A DNA stretch of 64,000 nt from Hirsutella rhossiliensis (GCF_020360975.1 NW_025408683.1:1116001-1180000), one strand, 5' to 3'. Counted from the first letter of the stretch, positions 22,701 to 34,800 are shown. Numbers and translations are program-made. The notes: generated from the sequence alone by a model not told the origin.

Positions 22701-24010
22701 CAATAAGTCCTATAGAAGGGTAATTACTTCTTTTAGCGTCTAACCGTTATCTATATTATCGTCGGATAAACTTAGTACCTTAAAGGTTTTAGGTTCCCCG
22801 CTATCTATAGCGTCGGTTATAGCTATATCTCTAAGGATATTATAGCTATATATTTATACTAGCTAGGCTTATTCTTCCCTTTTTATATTATAGCTTATAA
22901 ACTTATTAAACTATATATTAGCTAATACTATTAGTTTATTCTATCTAATTAATAGTACCTATATAACGTATTATTAAGTAGACCTATATCCTACTAAGTA
23001 CTTAATATAAGCTCTTTACTTAAAGGGTAACTATATTATATATAATTTAATATATTCTAATACCGTAATTATTATTAGGAACGCTATATAGCTAAAGACC
23101 CTTAAATATATAATATCTAGTTTAATATCTTTAATATAGTAATATAGTAGATTATTTTCTTTTATCTAGGTCTACTAACGCTTATATAGGCTCTACTAGC
23201 TATAATTATATAATTCGAAGGGTATTATATTAAGTAGGTATACCGCTATATAGTATATCTCTAGCTATAGCTCTTCTAAAAGCTTTAAGTTAAGCTTTAT
23301 AACCCTTACTTTTTCCTTTACTATTGCCCTTAATCTCTCTACGTAACTATTTTATATAGGCGTTAAAGGGGCTAACTATATAACTTATATCCCTCTATTA
23401 GTTATATAATCCTTTTATTCTATTATTAAAAGAGCCCTTTTCCTATTAGTAACTAATATAGTTATTTTAACTCTATATTAAGTCTTAAGTAATACTATAA
23501 AGTTATTAAAGATATCCTTAATACCCGTTTTTCTTTCTATTAAGTAATAGAACCTTATAGATATATCTATATAAGTAAATAGGGCGAAGTTCTTTTCCCT
23601 ATTATATATTATTATAAGGCTAGGTAAAGGTTAAAGCTAACTTATACCCCTAGACCTTTAGGCCTTAAGGATAGTATTTTTCTTAAGACTTCCCTCTTAG
23701 CTTTCCCTATTATATATATCTAATAGTTATATATTATAGGGCCTTAAAGCTTAGTACCTAGGTAGGCTTTTAATAGCTTCTTTAGTAATCTTAGACTAGG
23801 ATGCTTAAGGCGGCGATACTATAAGTTACCTACCCCTTAGTTAGCGGCTTAGGTGCTTAAGTAACTACAAATACCCGCTTACGCTATAGGAGTATTCCTA
23901 TTATAAATTAACCTTTAAAGTCGGTTAGTTTAATATAAACCTCCTTTATAGGTTCTAAATAAAGGTATCTTAAGAGCTAGTTTTAGAATATCCTTACTAT
24001 TAGACCGTAC
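19479..24010 (-). mobile_element. RIP-saturated Copia-like LTR retrotransposon remnant
   Basis: The block is AT-rich and has almost no CpA or TpG, while CpG persists. On the minus strand around 21580-21530 the frame reads IIIFIFIDNIVII, which fits a reverse transcriptase FVDD box with Asp changed to Asn by G-to-A mutation. At the left a putative 3' LTR (19479-19767, minus) starts TGTTAAGG just after a purine tract (AAGGGGGTG), as expected for a polypurine primer. I find no matching LTR at the right border, where RIPed DNA stops at about 24010. No intact coding frame remains. Confidence 0.7.
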
Positions 24011-25192
24011 CGATTACGTATAGCCTGGTCCGGTGCCTGAGGCACGACCTTAATGGCCTGAGCTTGCTGAGGTAATCCTCGAGTTGCATGTGACTTACAG
24101 ATTAGGTATAGTGCGCTTTGTCGCCTTCGCACACCAAATGGCCTGAGCGCTGCTGAGGTAAAGATCACAGAACCCTTTCGCCTTACATCGGCACAGTGCC
24201 AAGGAAAAACATCAACAGTGAGCACGAAATTTTTGAAACTGCAGCAAAACAGAGCGAAACACTCCCGCTTCTGACAGCGACGGCCTCCACGAGTCATCAT
24301 GCTTCCCCCAGTGTGGTGCACCTCGTGGAGGCCCAACGTCTGTCAGCAGAATGCGGGAAAAGACCACACCACATTGAGAGCACGCCGCACACGACAAACG
24401 CCAACGCGCACAGCAACAACACCGCAGAATGCGGCCCGACCTCGACTCTGTGCAGTGTAACGGTGGTGCCCAAATACGATTCCCCTTTTCAACACAGCAG
24501 CTACGGATGGGTTTCCTGGTCGCCCATCATCACGACAATGTTTGCAACACCCCACAACGAAGTCGTCGAACAGAACGAACCGACGCCCCGCTTGCGCAGC
24601 GCCCCAGACACCCAGCATGCTACGATCGGTGCTGCCAAATACTACAGACACAGACAGACTGGTCCCCTGTCGCCCACATCGTGAAGGAGGAGTGGTGACC
24701 CTCCAACACGCGACACTGTCTACGAACATGCTACGTTGGGGCTCTCGGGCCTAGTTATTCGACCGCTTGAACCGAGCGGAGCATTGCATTTCGCGGAGCA
24801 GAGATCGGGTCCATGCTGAGGTTGGTTTGCTGGTCGAGCAGACGCAAACACACGGCCACACAGGAACCGAGCAGAACGTAACGAGATCATATCAATACCA
24901 TATTTACACGAACATGCGCAAGTCCGGGGGACAGGGTCAGAAACGGAACAGACGAAGCCGATGGCTGGGGGGAGACTGTAGGTACACAGACCGCATACAT
25001 GGTGCAAGATCGCATTTGCACCGACAGATCCGAATATTTGGGTTGCACACAGACAATTCACACAATGCAAATGCGACTCCGTCTCCCGTTTATCTCCAAT
25101 GCAAACAATCCTGCGCTATTTGCTACTAACGTTGTCAGTAAACACATGAGATCCTCAACGGGTGCCTTACTATTTAGGCAGATGGTCCTAGG
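24011..25192. other. Non-RIPed island, left part; no gene recognised
   Basis: The boundary with RIPed DNA is sharp. Two near-copies of a roughly 25-base motif (AATGGCCTGAGC...GCTGAGGTAA) lie at about 24051 and 24137. Open frames of up to 162 codons exist on both strands, but they overlap each other and have no recognisable domain. I do not call them genes. Confidence 0.45.
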
Positions 25193-25270
25193 TTAGGTTG
25201 CGCAACTGGGACATGGCCGCCCGTCAACCACTTTTTGATCCTTGCAGATCTCGCAAGTATATATAGGCAT
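25193..25270 (-). CDS. Micro-ORF, 25-residue Cys4 zinc-ribbon-like peptide
   Basis: Starting at ATG 25270, the frame encodes MPIYTCEICKDQ and then VVDGRPCPSCAT, followed by TAA. The four cysteines follow C-x2-C-x10-C-x2-C, the spacing of a small zinc ribbon or knuckle. Reading the minus strand, the leader has a CT-rich stretch (CTTCTCCTCCTCTAG), an A-run just before the ATG and a TATA-like AATAAAAGG at 25411-25403, so a real transcript is plausible. The frame stays open upstream to 25513 (106 codons), so a longer N-terminus or an exon junction is possible. I know no named family of this size. It is divergent from the Cys4 micro-ORF at 26255. Confidence 0.4.
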   Translation of the reverse strand: MPIYTCEICKDQKVVDGRPCPSCAT

Positions 25271-25493
25271 TTTTTCTGCGAAAAAAAAAGTTGACTCGAT
25301 TCGCCTAGGTATTCCTAGAGGAGGAGAAGTGGATGGATGGTTGAGCGCAGGGATGATTGAGGGTGGTTGAACATGGTTGAGTGCTGCCCGGAATCCTACG
25401 GGCCTTTTATTGTCGCCGCCTTGACTCGAGGAGGGGAGCTTTTGGCAATAGCCAATCAGGTATGTGCGTCCACAGTCATCCGACCAACAGGGC

Positions 25494-25796
25494 CCAGAAT
25501 TTCTGGTCCTCATTCTCGAGGTCTTGATACCCCTTTAACCTTTGTAGGTCGGCAAGCGGGTGACAAATGATATCGCCGCTGCTGCCCACCAAAACTGCAA
25601 TGGAGGGACCGGCGGTTTTTCCTGGCACGCGCTTGGTCGGCAAGTTGGTAAGTTACCAAAAAAGGCCTGGAATTTCTGGGTTCCGTTCCTTTACGGCAGT
25701 ATGACGACCGCAAGTCGATCATCTGACTGACAGGGATCCAGAATTTCTGGGTTCACTCCTCTATGTGCCTCTCTAGCAGGGGTCCAGAATTTCTGG
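25494..25796. promoter_or_regulatory. Four copies of palindrome CCAGAATTTCTGG
   Basis: The 13-mer is a perfect inverted repeat (CCAGAA, T, TTCTGG) at 25494-25506, 25738-25750 and 25784-25796. A variant with one damaged arm, CTGGAATTTCTGG, lies at 25667-25679. They lie between two divergent micro-ORFs, 85-385 bases from the TATA-like box of the minus one. The spacing GAA-N-TTC is one base short of a heat-shock element. A dimeric transcription factor site is the simplest reading; a repeat relic is the alternative. Confidence 0.5.
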
Positions 25797-26104
25797 TCCC
25801 TATATCCGTAGTCTGTCTGTGAATTTGCCCCCGCGCGATAGCTCACACGTTCCTGGCGTCGCCAGCCACTTAGGCCTGCTGCCTGGTGACGCAAGCTGCG
25901 GGTGCAGCGCTCAACGGCAGCATCCCCCTCGTATCTTGGGTCGCGGGGTATGGCGCCGACACAAGCACGACATGATGGAAAGGACTGTGATGTGTCGCTC
26001 TGCATTAGCGGCTCGCAGTACGTCCATAAGCAGCCAGGCAGAACTCGAGGTGTCTCATCGATGGACCCTGGGCTCGTACCCGTGCTCTTGCCTGGAATCA
26101 TTTG

Positions 26105-26110
26105 TATAAA
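26105..26110 (+). promoter_or_regulatory. TATA box for the 39-residue micro-ORF
   Basis: TATAAA lies 150 bases before the ATG at 26255. A CT-rich stretch (CATTCTCTCTCCTCGACACC, about 26158-26177) follows at the usual distance for a fungal transcription start. Confidence 0.45.
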
Positions 26111-26254
26111 ATCTGGCATATCGCCTTGACACAAGAATCCCCAGCCCCCACTGACACCATTCTCTCTCCTCGACACCTTTGCAAGAGCCATATTTGCATT
26201 CACATCTCAGAACTGACTCCGCCCCTCTAGCCTCTTGCCAGCAAGATATCTAGT

Positions 26255-26374
26255 ATGGTCCGGTCTATCGTCTCAGAGCTGGTGAACGAGAAGCGCTGCA
26301 CGAACAAAAATTGCACGTACAACAACAACACGAGCGTCAAGACTTGTGAGGGTTGTGGAGCGCCAATGGAATGA
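26255..26374 (+). CDS. Micro-ORF, 39-residue RanBP2-type zinc-finger-like peptide
   Basis: The frame reads MVRSIVSELVNEKRC, then TNKNCTYNNNTSVKTCEGCG and ends APME before TGA. The cysteines and asparagine fit C-x4-C-x3-N-x6-C-x2-C, the published RanBP2 zinc-finger pattern, except that the usual Trp before the first Cys is missing. Such fingers bind ubiquitin or single-stranded RNA in other proteins, but nothing here tells which. A TATA box and CT-rich leader precede it. It is too short for most gene callers. Together with the Cys4 micro-ORF on the other strand at 25193-25270 it forms a divergent pair around the palindrome cluster. Confidence 0.5.
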   Translation: MVRSIVSELVNEKRCTNKNCTYNNNTSVKTCEGCGAPME

Positions 26375-26647
26375 AATGATTCCACGCCCTAGCGCCTCTG
26401 TATGACTTCCTACTAGGTCTATTAGGCTTATGCATGGCTAAATTTCTCTAAGCGCTGCCGATACGGCTGTGTCTAATATGGCGGTCCTCAGCGGCGGCGG
26501 TGGGAGAATTGGATTTGCACGGCAGGTCTTTGTGTTTTGAGGAGAAAATGGTTCAACTTCTTGATGATGGGCTATGGACGTCCATTAATAATAAAGCTCA
26601 CTACTCTTCTGGTGTACAAGAACCAGTGAAGCCAGGTCCCCAACCCA
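26375..26647. other. Short spacer, nothing recognised
   Basis: This segment lies between the micro-ORF stop and the stop codon of the convergent phosphotransferase gene. It presumably holds both 3' UTRs; AATAATAAAG at about 26585 could serve as a polyadenylation signal. Confidence 0.4.
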
Positions 26648-27715
26648 CTAAGTGACAGACCTGCTCCAGCGGCGGAATACTGCATCCAGTCGCTTGTAAC
26701 CGCTTGCATCGAGTGCCTGTCCTAGGAGCTGACCCCATAATTTCGGTTCGTCGGTCTCACATTCAAGCCAAAAGGCTCCAGCATACACGGGCTTAGTGGC
26801 CACCCAGAATTGTGGGTAATAAGCTGCGGATTCCCAGTCAATAATTCCAGTAACAAGGTTGCCATCCTCTGATATCATGATGTTTGTCGGTCCAAGGTCT
26901 GCATGGTAGAAGTGAAAGGGCAGATCAATGTCTGGGGCAGGTTCAGTCGAGATGTTTGCCATGTAGTCCTGGATGGCCTCTAGCGAGAATGGACCAAGGA
27001 TTCTCGGTAACCACGCGGGATGGGATGGATGAGCGCTCTCCATCAACCTTGCTTCATAGACACCACATCCAGTGACCGTTTCAAACCGAGATGAAGTGTT
27101 GGCAGCCAGTAAAACACAGAACCACGCGATATCATGGGCAATTCGTATGCGTTGGGGCGGGGAGAGCTGCGGCCACGCTCGTTCCAACGTTTGTCCTCGG
27201 ACTCGCTTTGTTATGAGGAAGGTTCTGTTGAGGTCGTGATCGATCCACGAGTAGACAACCTCTGGGACGGGCACTTCTGAGGCCTTTTCACCTACGAATC
27301 GAATAGTGTTGGCCTCAAGCTCTAGCCCTTCGCACCAGGCATGTACCTTGCAGAATGCATTCTCTCCGAGGCACCAAACAGCTGCTGAAGTCCCCCCGAC
27401 ATGTATCCTGTCGATCTCAGCGTCACCTCCTGACATATCGTTTGCGGTCTTCTTCCGAAGGTAGAAGGTGTTGTCGCCATCTTGCCAGTCAATTATTACG
27501 GTCGCCGGTTTGACCTCTGGATTCTTAATCCTTTCGCAGATCATCGAGGAGCCCAGGATCCATCCATGAGGACTGATTCGAGTGATGGAAAACGCTATAG
27601 GAGGCAACATTTCACTATCACAAAGGAAGTTAATATCTGCGAGACGGTGGACGGGGTCGGACAAACCAAAACATTGTTGCGGATTGCGACCAACTGGTGT
27701 ACGAAGCATCTGCAA
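26648..27715 (-). CDS. Aminoglycoside/choline-kinase-like phosphotransferase (APH family)
   Basis: This 355-residue minus-strand frame has the catalytic loop HADLGPTNIM (His271, Asp273, Asn278) and the metal-binding IIDWES about 15 residues later. These are the Brenner and DFG-equivalent motifs of the APH/choline-kinase fold. An upstream segment, VPVPEVVYSW followed by RTFLITKRVRGQTLERAW, fits the N-lobe and hinge. Many fungal paralogs of this family have no known substrate, so no reaction is assigned. The first 80 or so residues are atypical, and the true start may be a later Met or lie after an intron. It is the only sizeable gene in the non-RIPed island between two RIPed blocks, and it shows no RIP-like stop codons. 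Confidence 0.75.
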   Translation of the reverse strand: MQMLRTPVGRNPQQCFGLSDPVHRLADINFLCDSEMLPPIAFSITRISPHGWILGSSMICERIKNPEVKPATVIIDWQDGDNTFYLRKKTANDMSGGDAEIDRIHVGGTSAAVWCLGENAFCKVHAWCEGLELEANTIRFVGEKASEVPVPEVVYSWIDHDLNRTFLITKRVRGQTLERAWPQLSPPQRIRIAHDIAWFCVLLAANTSSRFETVTGCGVYEARLMESAHPSHPAWLPRILGPFSLEAIQDYMANISTEPAPDIDLPFHFYHADLGPTNIMISEDGNLVTGIIDWESAAYYPQFWVATKPVYAGAFWLECETDEPKLWGQLLGQALDASGYKRLDAVFRRWSRSVT

Positions 27716-27860
27716 ATGATGTTAGGATGGGCAGCCGGGTTGCGGCTCGAAGTTCGCTGGTGCACTCAAACAGCGGAGAGGAAATTTCTCTCTCGGGATA
27801 AGGGATTTACCGGTGATCTGCCGGATCCCGTGACCCGCCGGACTACTACCGACATTCTAG

Positions 27861-28275
27861 GCCTCCATGGCGTAGTGGTGACACGTCTGGAGCCTCTGCG
27901 TCGCAGAGGGGTCGGTTCGAAGCCGGCTGGAGGCACCCCTAGGCGAACAGGGTACACCCGGGTTCCCGCCCGTCAAGAGGGAATAGCGTCATAAGAGAAC
28001 ACAATCGGCGTACCAACCACCATCAATAACTAACACAACCACGCTTCAACTTCGACACATCGCGCTTTAGTTACTAGGAATAGGATGCTAAATACTTAGA
28101 GAAATTGACCTTTAAGCAGGTCTATCATAGAGCGAACAGTAGAATAGTTAGCGCAGCGTAAGATGATCTATAGGGCTTAGGGAGTTAAGTAATAAACGTG
28201 CGGAACTATACTCTAGACTGTATAAAGGCCTTATAGGGACCTCCCTCCGGGCGAAATAAATCCTACCTACCTACC
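27861..28275 (+). mobile_element. tRNA-headed SINE, copy 1
   Basis: The head 27861-27935 has a 7-bp acceptor-like stem (GCCTCCA with TGGAGGC), a T-arm-like hairpin containing GGTTCGAA (box B) and a central hairpin CTCTG/CAGAG, but the anticodon loop is not canonical. It is tRNA-derived rather than a tRNA gene. The tail from about 28047 to the (TACC)n end matches the 3' end of the LINE at 52499-52737, including GGCCTTATAGGGACCTCCCT and GCGAAATAAATCC. CCGACATTCTAG at 27849-27860 recurs as CCGATATTCTAG at 28274-28285, a likely target duplication. The left part is not RIPed; the tail is lightly RIPed. Confidence 0.75.
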
Positions 28276-28284
28276 GATATTCTA

Positions 28285-28710
28285 GCCTCTATGGCGTAGT
28301 GGTAACACGTCTAGAGCTTCTACGTCGTAGAGGGGTCGGTTCGAAGCCGGCTAGAGGCACCCCTAAGCGAATAGGGTATACCTAGGTTCCCGCCCGTTAA
28401 GAGGGAATAGCGTTATAAGAGAATATAATCGGCGTACTAACTACTATTAATAACTAATATAACTACGCTTTAACTTCGATATATCGCGCTTTAGTTACTA
28501 AGAATAGGATACTAAATACTTAGAGAAATTAACCTTTAAGTAGGTCTATTATAGAGCGAATAGTAGAATAGTTAGTATAGCGTAAGATAATCTATAGGGC
28601 TTAGGGAGTTAAGGAATAAACGTTATTAAACTATACTCTAGATAGTATAAAGACCTTATAAGGACCTCCCTCTAAGCGAAATAAATCCTACTACTACTAC
28701 TATTACTATA
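28285..28710 (+). mobile_element. tRNA-headed SINE, copy 2 (RIPed)
   Basis: The same order of tRNA-like head (28285-28359), body and LINE-like tail is present, with C-to-T and G-to-A changes relative to copy 1, mostly in CpA or TpG context. The 3' end is a (CTA)n run passing into TA-rich sequence. It lies directly behind copy 1, so the pair is either tandem or the result of one insertion next to another. Confidence 0.75.
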
Positions 28711-30330
28711 CTATATATATAGATATATATATATATATACTAATACTCTATAAAAATATAATTAAAAGCTTAGAAGCTTAATTTATTATCTCTCTATTAA
28801 ATCGGAAAAGCTATATAGTAGTTAAGTCGGCAGTATAAGTATGCTAGTAAATGCAGGGCCTAGGGTAGGGCCGCGCGGCCCCTTATCGTCGCCGACTAGA
28901 GGTAGAATCGTAAAACGTAAGCTACTCGATAGGATAGTAAAAGAGTTAAATAAAAGCAGCCGATATACGATAAGAGCGATAAGAAAGGAAATAGGTAAAA
29001 TTAAATATATAAGACTACTAGGAAATAAAAATATTAATAGTAGTTAAGAAGAAGTAGCGATAATTAAGAAGGTTTAGGAGCTACTAGACGAGTATTATAC
29101 GGAATTCCGAGGATTAAAAGAGATACTTAGAGAGCAAAATAAGATTATCTATAAGTAGTAAGAGATAATCCGAAAATAGAAAGAAGAAATAGAAAAGTAA
29201 GGAACTATTAGCCGAGAGCTTAATATTTATCTAGAAGATATAAAGTAGTAGATAAACGACTAACTTAAGTAGGTCCGAAAGTAACTCGAAGCTATCGTTG
29301 CCGGCGTAGCGGTTACCCCGCCTAAAACGTTCGCTAAGGTCGCGCGATTATCGCCGTCGCTATAATAGAGCACTACCCTATCGCTCTCGCTTAGTAATAC
29401 TATAGAACCTACCGCGAACGAGTTTTTCTATATAATCGATATATCCTAAGTAGAGGAATAGGATAGAGGCTAAGTATAGATAGGCTCGATTCGGTAAGCT
29501 ATTAAAAATAAGGTTAGAATAAAAGAAGGTTAGGTAAACTAGAAGTATATAGTAGTTATAAGGAACTCTTAAAATATAAAGTAAGTTAAGGTTATTTATA
29601 GAGATAAAGTCGAGCTATAATAAATTAAGGAAGCTATATAGAAAACGGCGGTAACTAGAGCTTAAGTAATAAGAGATTAGCTTTACCTAGTTAAAGTTAA
29701 TAATATTAATCGTACCGCGATCCTCGATAGAGAAGGCAATATCCTATAAGGTATAGCTAAGGCTCTCGGTATCGAAAATAATATCTTAATTAGTAAGATT
29801 ACCTAGCTAAGTAATAAAGAAATAATTAAAGTATATAGGTCTATAGTAGTCTATATAACGAAAAAGAATAATATAAAGAAGCTTTTAGATAGTAAGTACT
29901 TTAATTTAGCTAGAGAGTCGGCGTATACTAATCCCTTCGAACCCTATAAGGGACCGATATAGTACTTTAACTATTAAGATATAAGCTATAAAGCCTTTAA
30001 GTATAGTAAGCCTTAGGTATATAGAAGGTATACCGGTGCGGGTTATTACTATAGGGAGTACTATATAATAGAGCCTAGATACGTTTTATACTATAGACTA
30101 TATAAGTTATTTAGCCGGAACTACCGCGTATAAAACATTTACTTTAATATATAAGATACTAAGTATTCTATAGCTTAATATACGAAAACGGGAACTAATA
30201 TAGTAGAGTTTAATAAACGACGAGGACCTTAAGGATTACGGAGTGCTAGCGGTCTCTAAACCGTATACTAGGATAATCGACGGTAAGGTAGTAATAAGCC
30301 CTCGGATATATAGTAACTTCTTAAGGTATA

Positions 30331-30885
30331 TAAGCAAAAGCGGAATTTTAGGAAATTAAGGAATTACGTAAGACTATATAATAGAGGGGAAGAAGGAGTA
30401 TAAGGTAGGATTTTCAACGGAATTTATTAGTAGTATATTAGTATATAGAAGAGGTGTTAAAGTTAATAATTCTATCTCTATCTACTAGCGGATATACTAT
30501 CTTATATAGATAATTATAGCTAAACGGAAGAACCTTTTAGGACTAGATTTAGGCTACCGTATAGCCCTAAGACTAAGGAATTCTATGATACCTCGAGTAA
30601 ATCTAAAAGTATCTTAGTTTTACTAATATTCGTGTTTAAAGGAGGTTAGTTATGCTGGTATTCTTAAGAGGTCTTAGCTAGCATTCTAAGCTAGCTCTAT
30701 TCCTTCGATTCCGATTATATAATAACCGCCAACCCGTTTAATATATAATAATATATAAAATAACGAGCGATTCTTACTCTATAGGATAGGATTTTATCTA
30801 TAATTAATATACTACTTGTTAGCTTATATAATCGGGAGAGTATATTATAGCTGCTTTATTTATAGTAGGAACACCGTTCCTTATA
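30331..30885 (-). repeat. Copia 3' LTR, heavily RIPed
   Basis: It aligns base for base over its length with 44422-44977. Most differences are TG-to-TA or CA-to-TA in this copy, including TGAGC at the start of the other copy reading TAAGC here. Confidence 0.88.
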
Positions 30886-31427
30886 GCCTCCTTAAAGAGT
30901 AGATTTATATACTTTACTAATTTATTTATAGTAATATATATATAGGGTAAAAACCTAATTTAGGAAAACTATTCTTATACCTTAATAGGATATATAAAAC
31001 CTATTCTTTCTTAAGAAAAAACTCCTTAGGTATATACTAATAGAAAACCTATAGTAGGAAAAATCTATAGTTATAATAATTATTTATAGGATAACCTTAT
31101 ATAAGGTAAAACCTATTATTACTAGGAAAATATTAATAGATAAAAACCTAGTAAATATTTTTCTAGGAAACCTAAAAAGGAAAAACCTAGTAAGGGAAAG
31201 ATATAGAAAGTATAAGAAATATCTAAAAACCCCTTTTAATTGCTTAGGAACTTATACTAAGGATAGACCGTCTCTAAATTTATAAAGTAATCTAGGTCTT
31301 AATTCCTTTATAAAAATATAAGCTATATTATCTTTTAATTTAATATAAAAAACTCTAATTTCCCCTTCTCTTATACTAGTTCTAGTATAGTAATAGGCTA
31401 ATCTTATATACTTAGACTATAACGACC

Positions 31428-31887
31428 GGTATTATTCCTAAGGGATAAACCTATCGAGGGGTTTATATTAGTAGATATAATAGGGCGTAGTCTAAGTAAT
31501 AATAAGTATATTACGTTAGTAATAAGTTAGAGGTCGTAGACTATAGACTATAACTAAGTAATTAGAATTAAAGATAAAATCTTAATAAAGATCTATATTA
31601 AAAGCTAGAGAGCTATCTATCTAAAGGAGTAAAAGTAGGTAGCTATATATACCTATAGAGACTGTCCTTAGATTACGGTCCTAGCCGTAATCCCCTTCGT
31701 AGCTTACTATAGCTTACTTATAAGCTATGCTCCTAAATAGTAATCTATCTATATAAAGCTTACTTAGCTTACGTACGCTCTAGGTAAGCTAAGCCTAAGT
31801 AACTTCTTATCCCGACTATTATTTTAAGCCGCCTTATTACGTAAACGTAGCCGGCTCTCCTACGGCCCGCTAACCGTAGTCGTAATA
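31428..31887 (-). repeat. Gypsy 3' LTR
   Basis: It is paired with 39570-40039. The left flank TAGAC (31423-31427) equals the base run right after the other LTR. Confidence 0.9.
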
Positions 31888-34800
31888 TAATATCTCCCCT
31901 CCTTTTAGTCTTATCTATAAGACCTACTACTACCTTAGCCGCCGTATATAAATATACCCTTATCGCGCGTATATATATTCCCTGTTTCGTCCTTTCTATC
32001 CCTTAGGATATACTACTAATAGTATATCTAATTACGTATCGAAAGATCGTTCTTATAAGACCCTTAAGCGTATTTATTTAGCTAAGTCTATTAATCGTTT
32101 TAGTTTCGACGTTATACTATATTCTTTTTATTTATTGCGCGGCTTCCCCTATAAAATACTAGAGAAATCTTCTAAGTATACCGAATATATACGGCGGGGT
32201 CGTTCCTACGATACGTCGGGCGTAGCGATTAGCTCTTATAGGTAACTTCGTTATCCTACCTATTATTTATAGCTAACGTATTTCTTAGTATCTTAAATAA
32301 ATCTAGAGTCCGATTAATTAAATAAAGAAGAAGAAATTACTAAGGAGCGAATATTAAAAGCTTAAGCCGACCTAAATAAAGCCTTAGCTCGTTTAGCGCG
32401 GCTTTACTATTAAAAGCGCTAGCTAAAAATAAAGGGTACCGAGATAGTCTATTAAGGCCTTCGTTCCTTAGATAACCTTAACGAGGCTAAGCGCTAATAA
32501 TCTAAAGCAGTAGTCGATATTTAGTCTATACGTAGATTTAATATAATTAATTAGAATGCTATTAGTATATTAAGCGATTTTACGATGCCTAGAGTAGATT
32601 TTACTAGTAGAACTATCGAAGTAAAGAACCGTAGTAGGTTAAGTACTTAAGTAGTTCCTAGGTATTTTCCTTTAGTCTATATCCCTTTTACTTAATAAGG
32701 TATTCTTATTACTAACCTTATTTTCTTATATTTAGTATTTATTCTACTTTATATTCTTAATTGTCGTTAACTTTAATCTTTTCCTATAGTTTAGCGTTTT
32801 ATAGCGCTAGTTTAAATAATAAGATATAAAATATTAGGTATATCCGTATTATTATTAGTAGCGAAAGTTCGTAGTTAACTTTTAAAATAGTTTTCTTAAC
32901 CTTCAACGGTCTAAGTTTCTTAAAATCTAATTTATTGCTTAGTTATTTTATTTTAATATTTCGTTATACGAGGTAGACTATATCTCCCTCTTAAAAGATT
33001 AGTCCCTATAATCTTTTCTAATTATAGTAAGTAAATATTCGTTCTTTAACGAATTAAAGTTCTTATTATATTTCTTTTTATAATTTTTATAGCTAATCTA
33101 CTTATAATATTACTCGTTCCGCTTATAGTCCTTATTAAGTAACCTTAAATACTTCTAGGTTATATCTATAATTAATATATACTAGTAAGAGCTTAGTTAT
33201 TTCTATAACTAAGCTATTATAAGCTAGTTATACTATTAGTAGCTATTTAACTTAATCGTTTTATTTATAGCTAATATAGTATCGTAGATATTATTTAAGC
33301 GTTTAGTTAAGTCGTTTTATTTATTTATCTATTTATAAGTAATAAGCTATACTAAGCTTATATTTCGTCCTTAATTATACTATAAGAGCTTACTAAAATT
33401 TAGCTATAAATATACTTCCTTTATTAAAGATAATCTTATTTAGTAGTCTATAATTACTAATAATTATTTATAGGAATATATAAACTAGCTCTTTTATATT
33501 ACTTACTTCTTTATATAGTAAGAAGTACCTATACTTTATTAGTTTATCGGTAATAATAAATATACTATTATACTTAACGTTAGTTATAGGTTCTTTTAAT
33601 AGTAGTAGCTTTATAATATAATTAAAAGCTATCGAATCCTATAGTTTCTCTAGTACTAGTAGCGGTTATAATTCTCTATATAGTTTATATTATTTAGCTT
33701 TACTTTATATATAAAGTTTATATTCTTTAATAACTTATTATACTACTTCTTTAAGCTATAGGAAGTTATATTATCGTTTAATCCGTTTTATTATTCTTTA
33801 GATTCCTTAGTATCTATATATTAAATATTTATATATATCTTATATAACTTTATCTTATAATTTTAATAATATCTAGATTTTATTTTTATATATTAAAACT
33901 TCTAAATATTCTATATTATATCCGTTTAGTACTTTATATTCTTTTATTTATTTTAGGATCTTTTAATATATTAAGTCGTTAGGTTATACTTTAAATATTA
34001 TATTTAGCTATCGTTACTAGTAGTTCCTGTTTTCGTTAACTTTTAGGAGCTATTCTTTCGCTATAGGTACTCCTATATTATAATCGCTTTATCGACTAAG
34101 GGTATTAGCTCGACCGTTTTCTATTCTTTTTCTATAGATTATTTCGTAGTCGAATTCTAATAAGTATTCGGCCTATTAGATCTATCGTCCGTTTAACTAT
34201 TATATCGTTATAAAATATAAGATGTTTTTATAGTCTATATAGACCTTAACTTTATATTTACTTTTAAGAAGGTAGTATCGAAATTCCTTAAAAGCTTAAA
34301 TAATTATAAGGAATTCTTTATCGTAGATAGGGTAATTAAGTTCTACGCTATATAGCTTCTTTAAGTAAAATATAATTAGTTATAGTCTTCCTTTATTATC
34401 TTTTTATCCGATTTATACTCCTAGAGTAAAGTCTAATATATTAGTTTCGAGTTCGATTTATCGTTTTAAATCGAAGGTAGTTAAGACTAGTTCTTACGTA
34501 ATCGTAGTTTTAATATATTTAAAAGCTTTATTAGCTTTATCGTCCTATATAAATTCTTTTTCCTTCTTTATTAAGTTATATAGTAGTACTATAATCTTTC
34601 CGAAATCTTTAATAAATCGTTAGTAGTAATTTATAAATCCTAGTAAACTTTATACGTCCTTAACGTTCTTTAGTATTAGCTATTCTTTAACTAAGTTAAT
34701 TTTATCTTATTATATTTATATCTCTCTTAGTAAGATCGTATATCTAAGGAAGTCTACTTCCTATATATAGAACTTACTTTTCTTTAGTTTAACTAGTAAC

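Noticed and set aside
24196..25130. Overlapping open frames of 90-160 codons
   Set aside because: They occur on both strands over the same bases, with no motif and no promoter-like leader.
27861..27935. A genuine tRNA gene
   Set aside because: The acceptor and T arms pair, but no 5-bp anticodon stem with a 7-base loop and U33 can be drawn; the following body and LINE-like tail identify a SINE.
28681..28800. CRISPR-like or satellite array in the CTA/TA repeats
   Set aside because: It is a simple SINE tail and TA microsatellite without spacers; the host is eukaryotic.
28841..29047. A small 68-residue gene
   Set aside because: It is a fragment of RIPed LINE ORF1; similar reading continues through stops toward the zinc knuckles.
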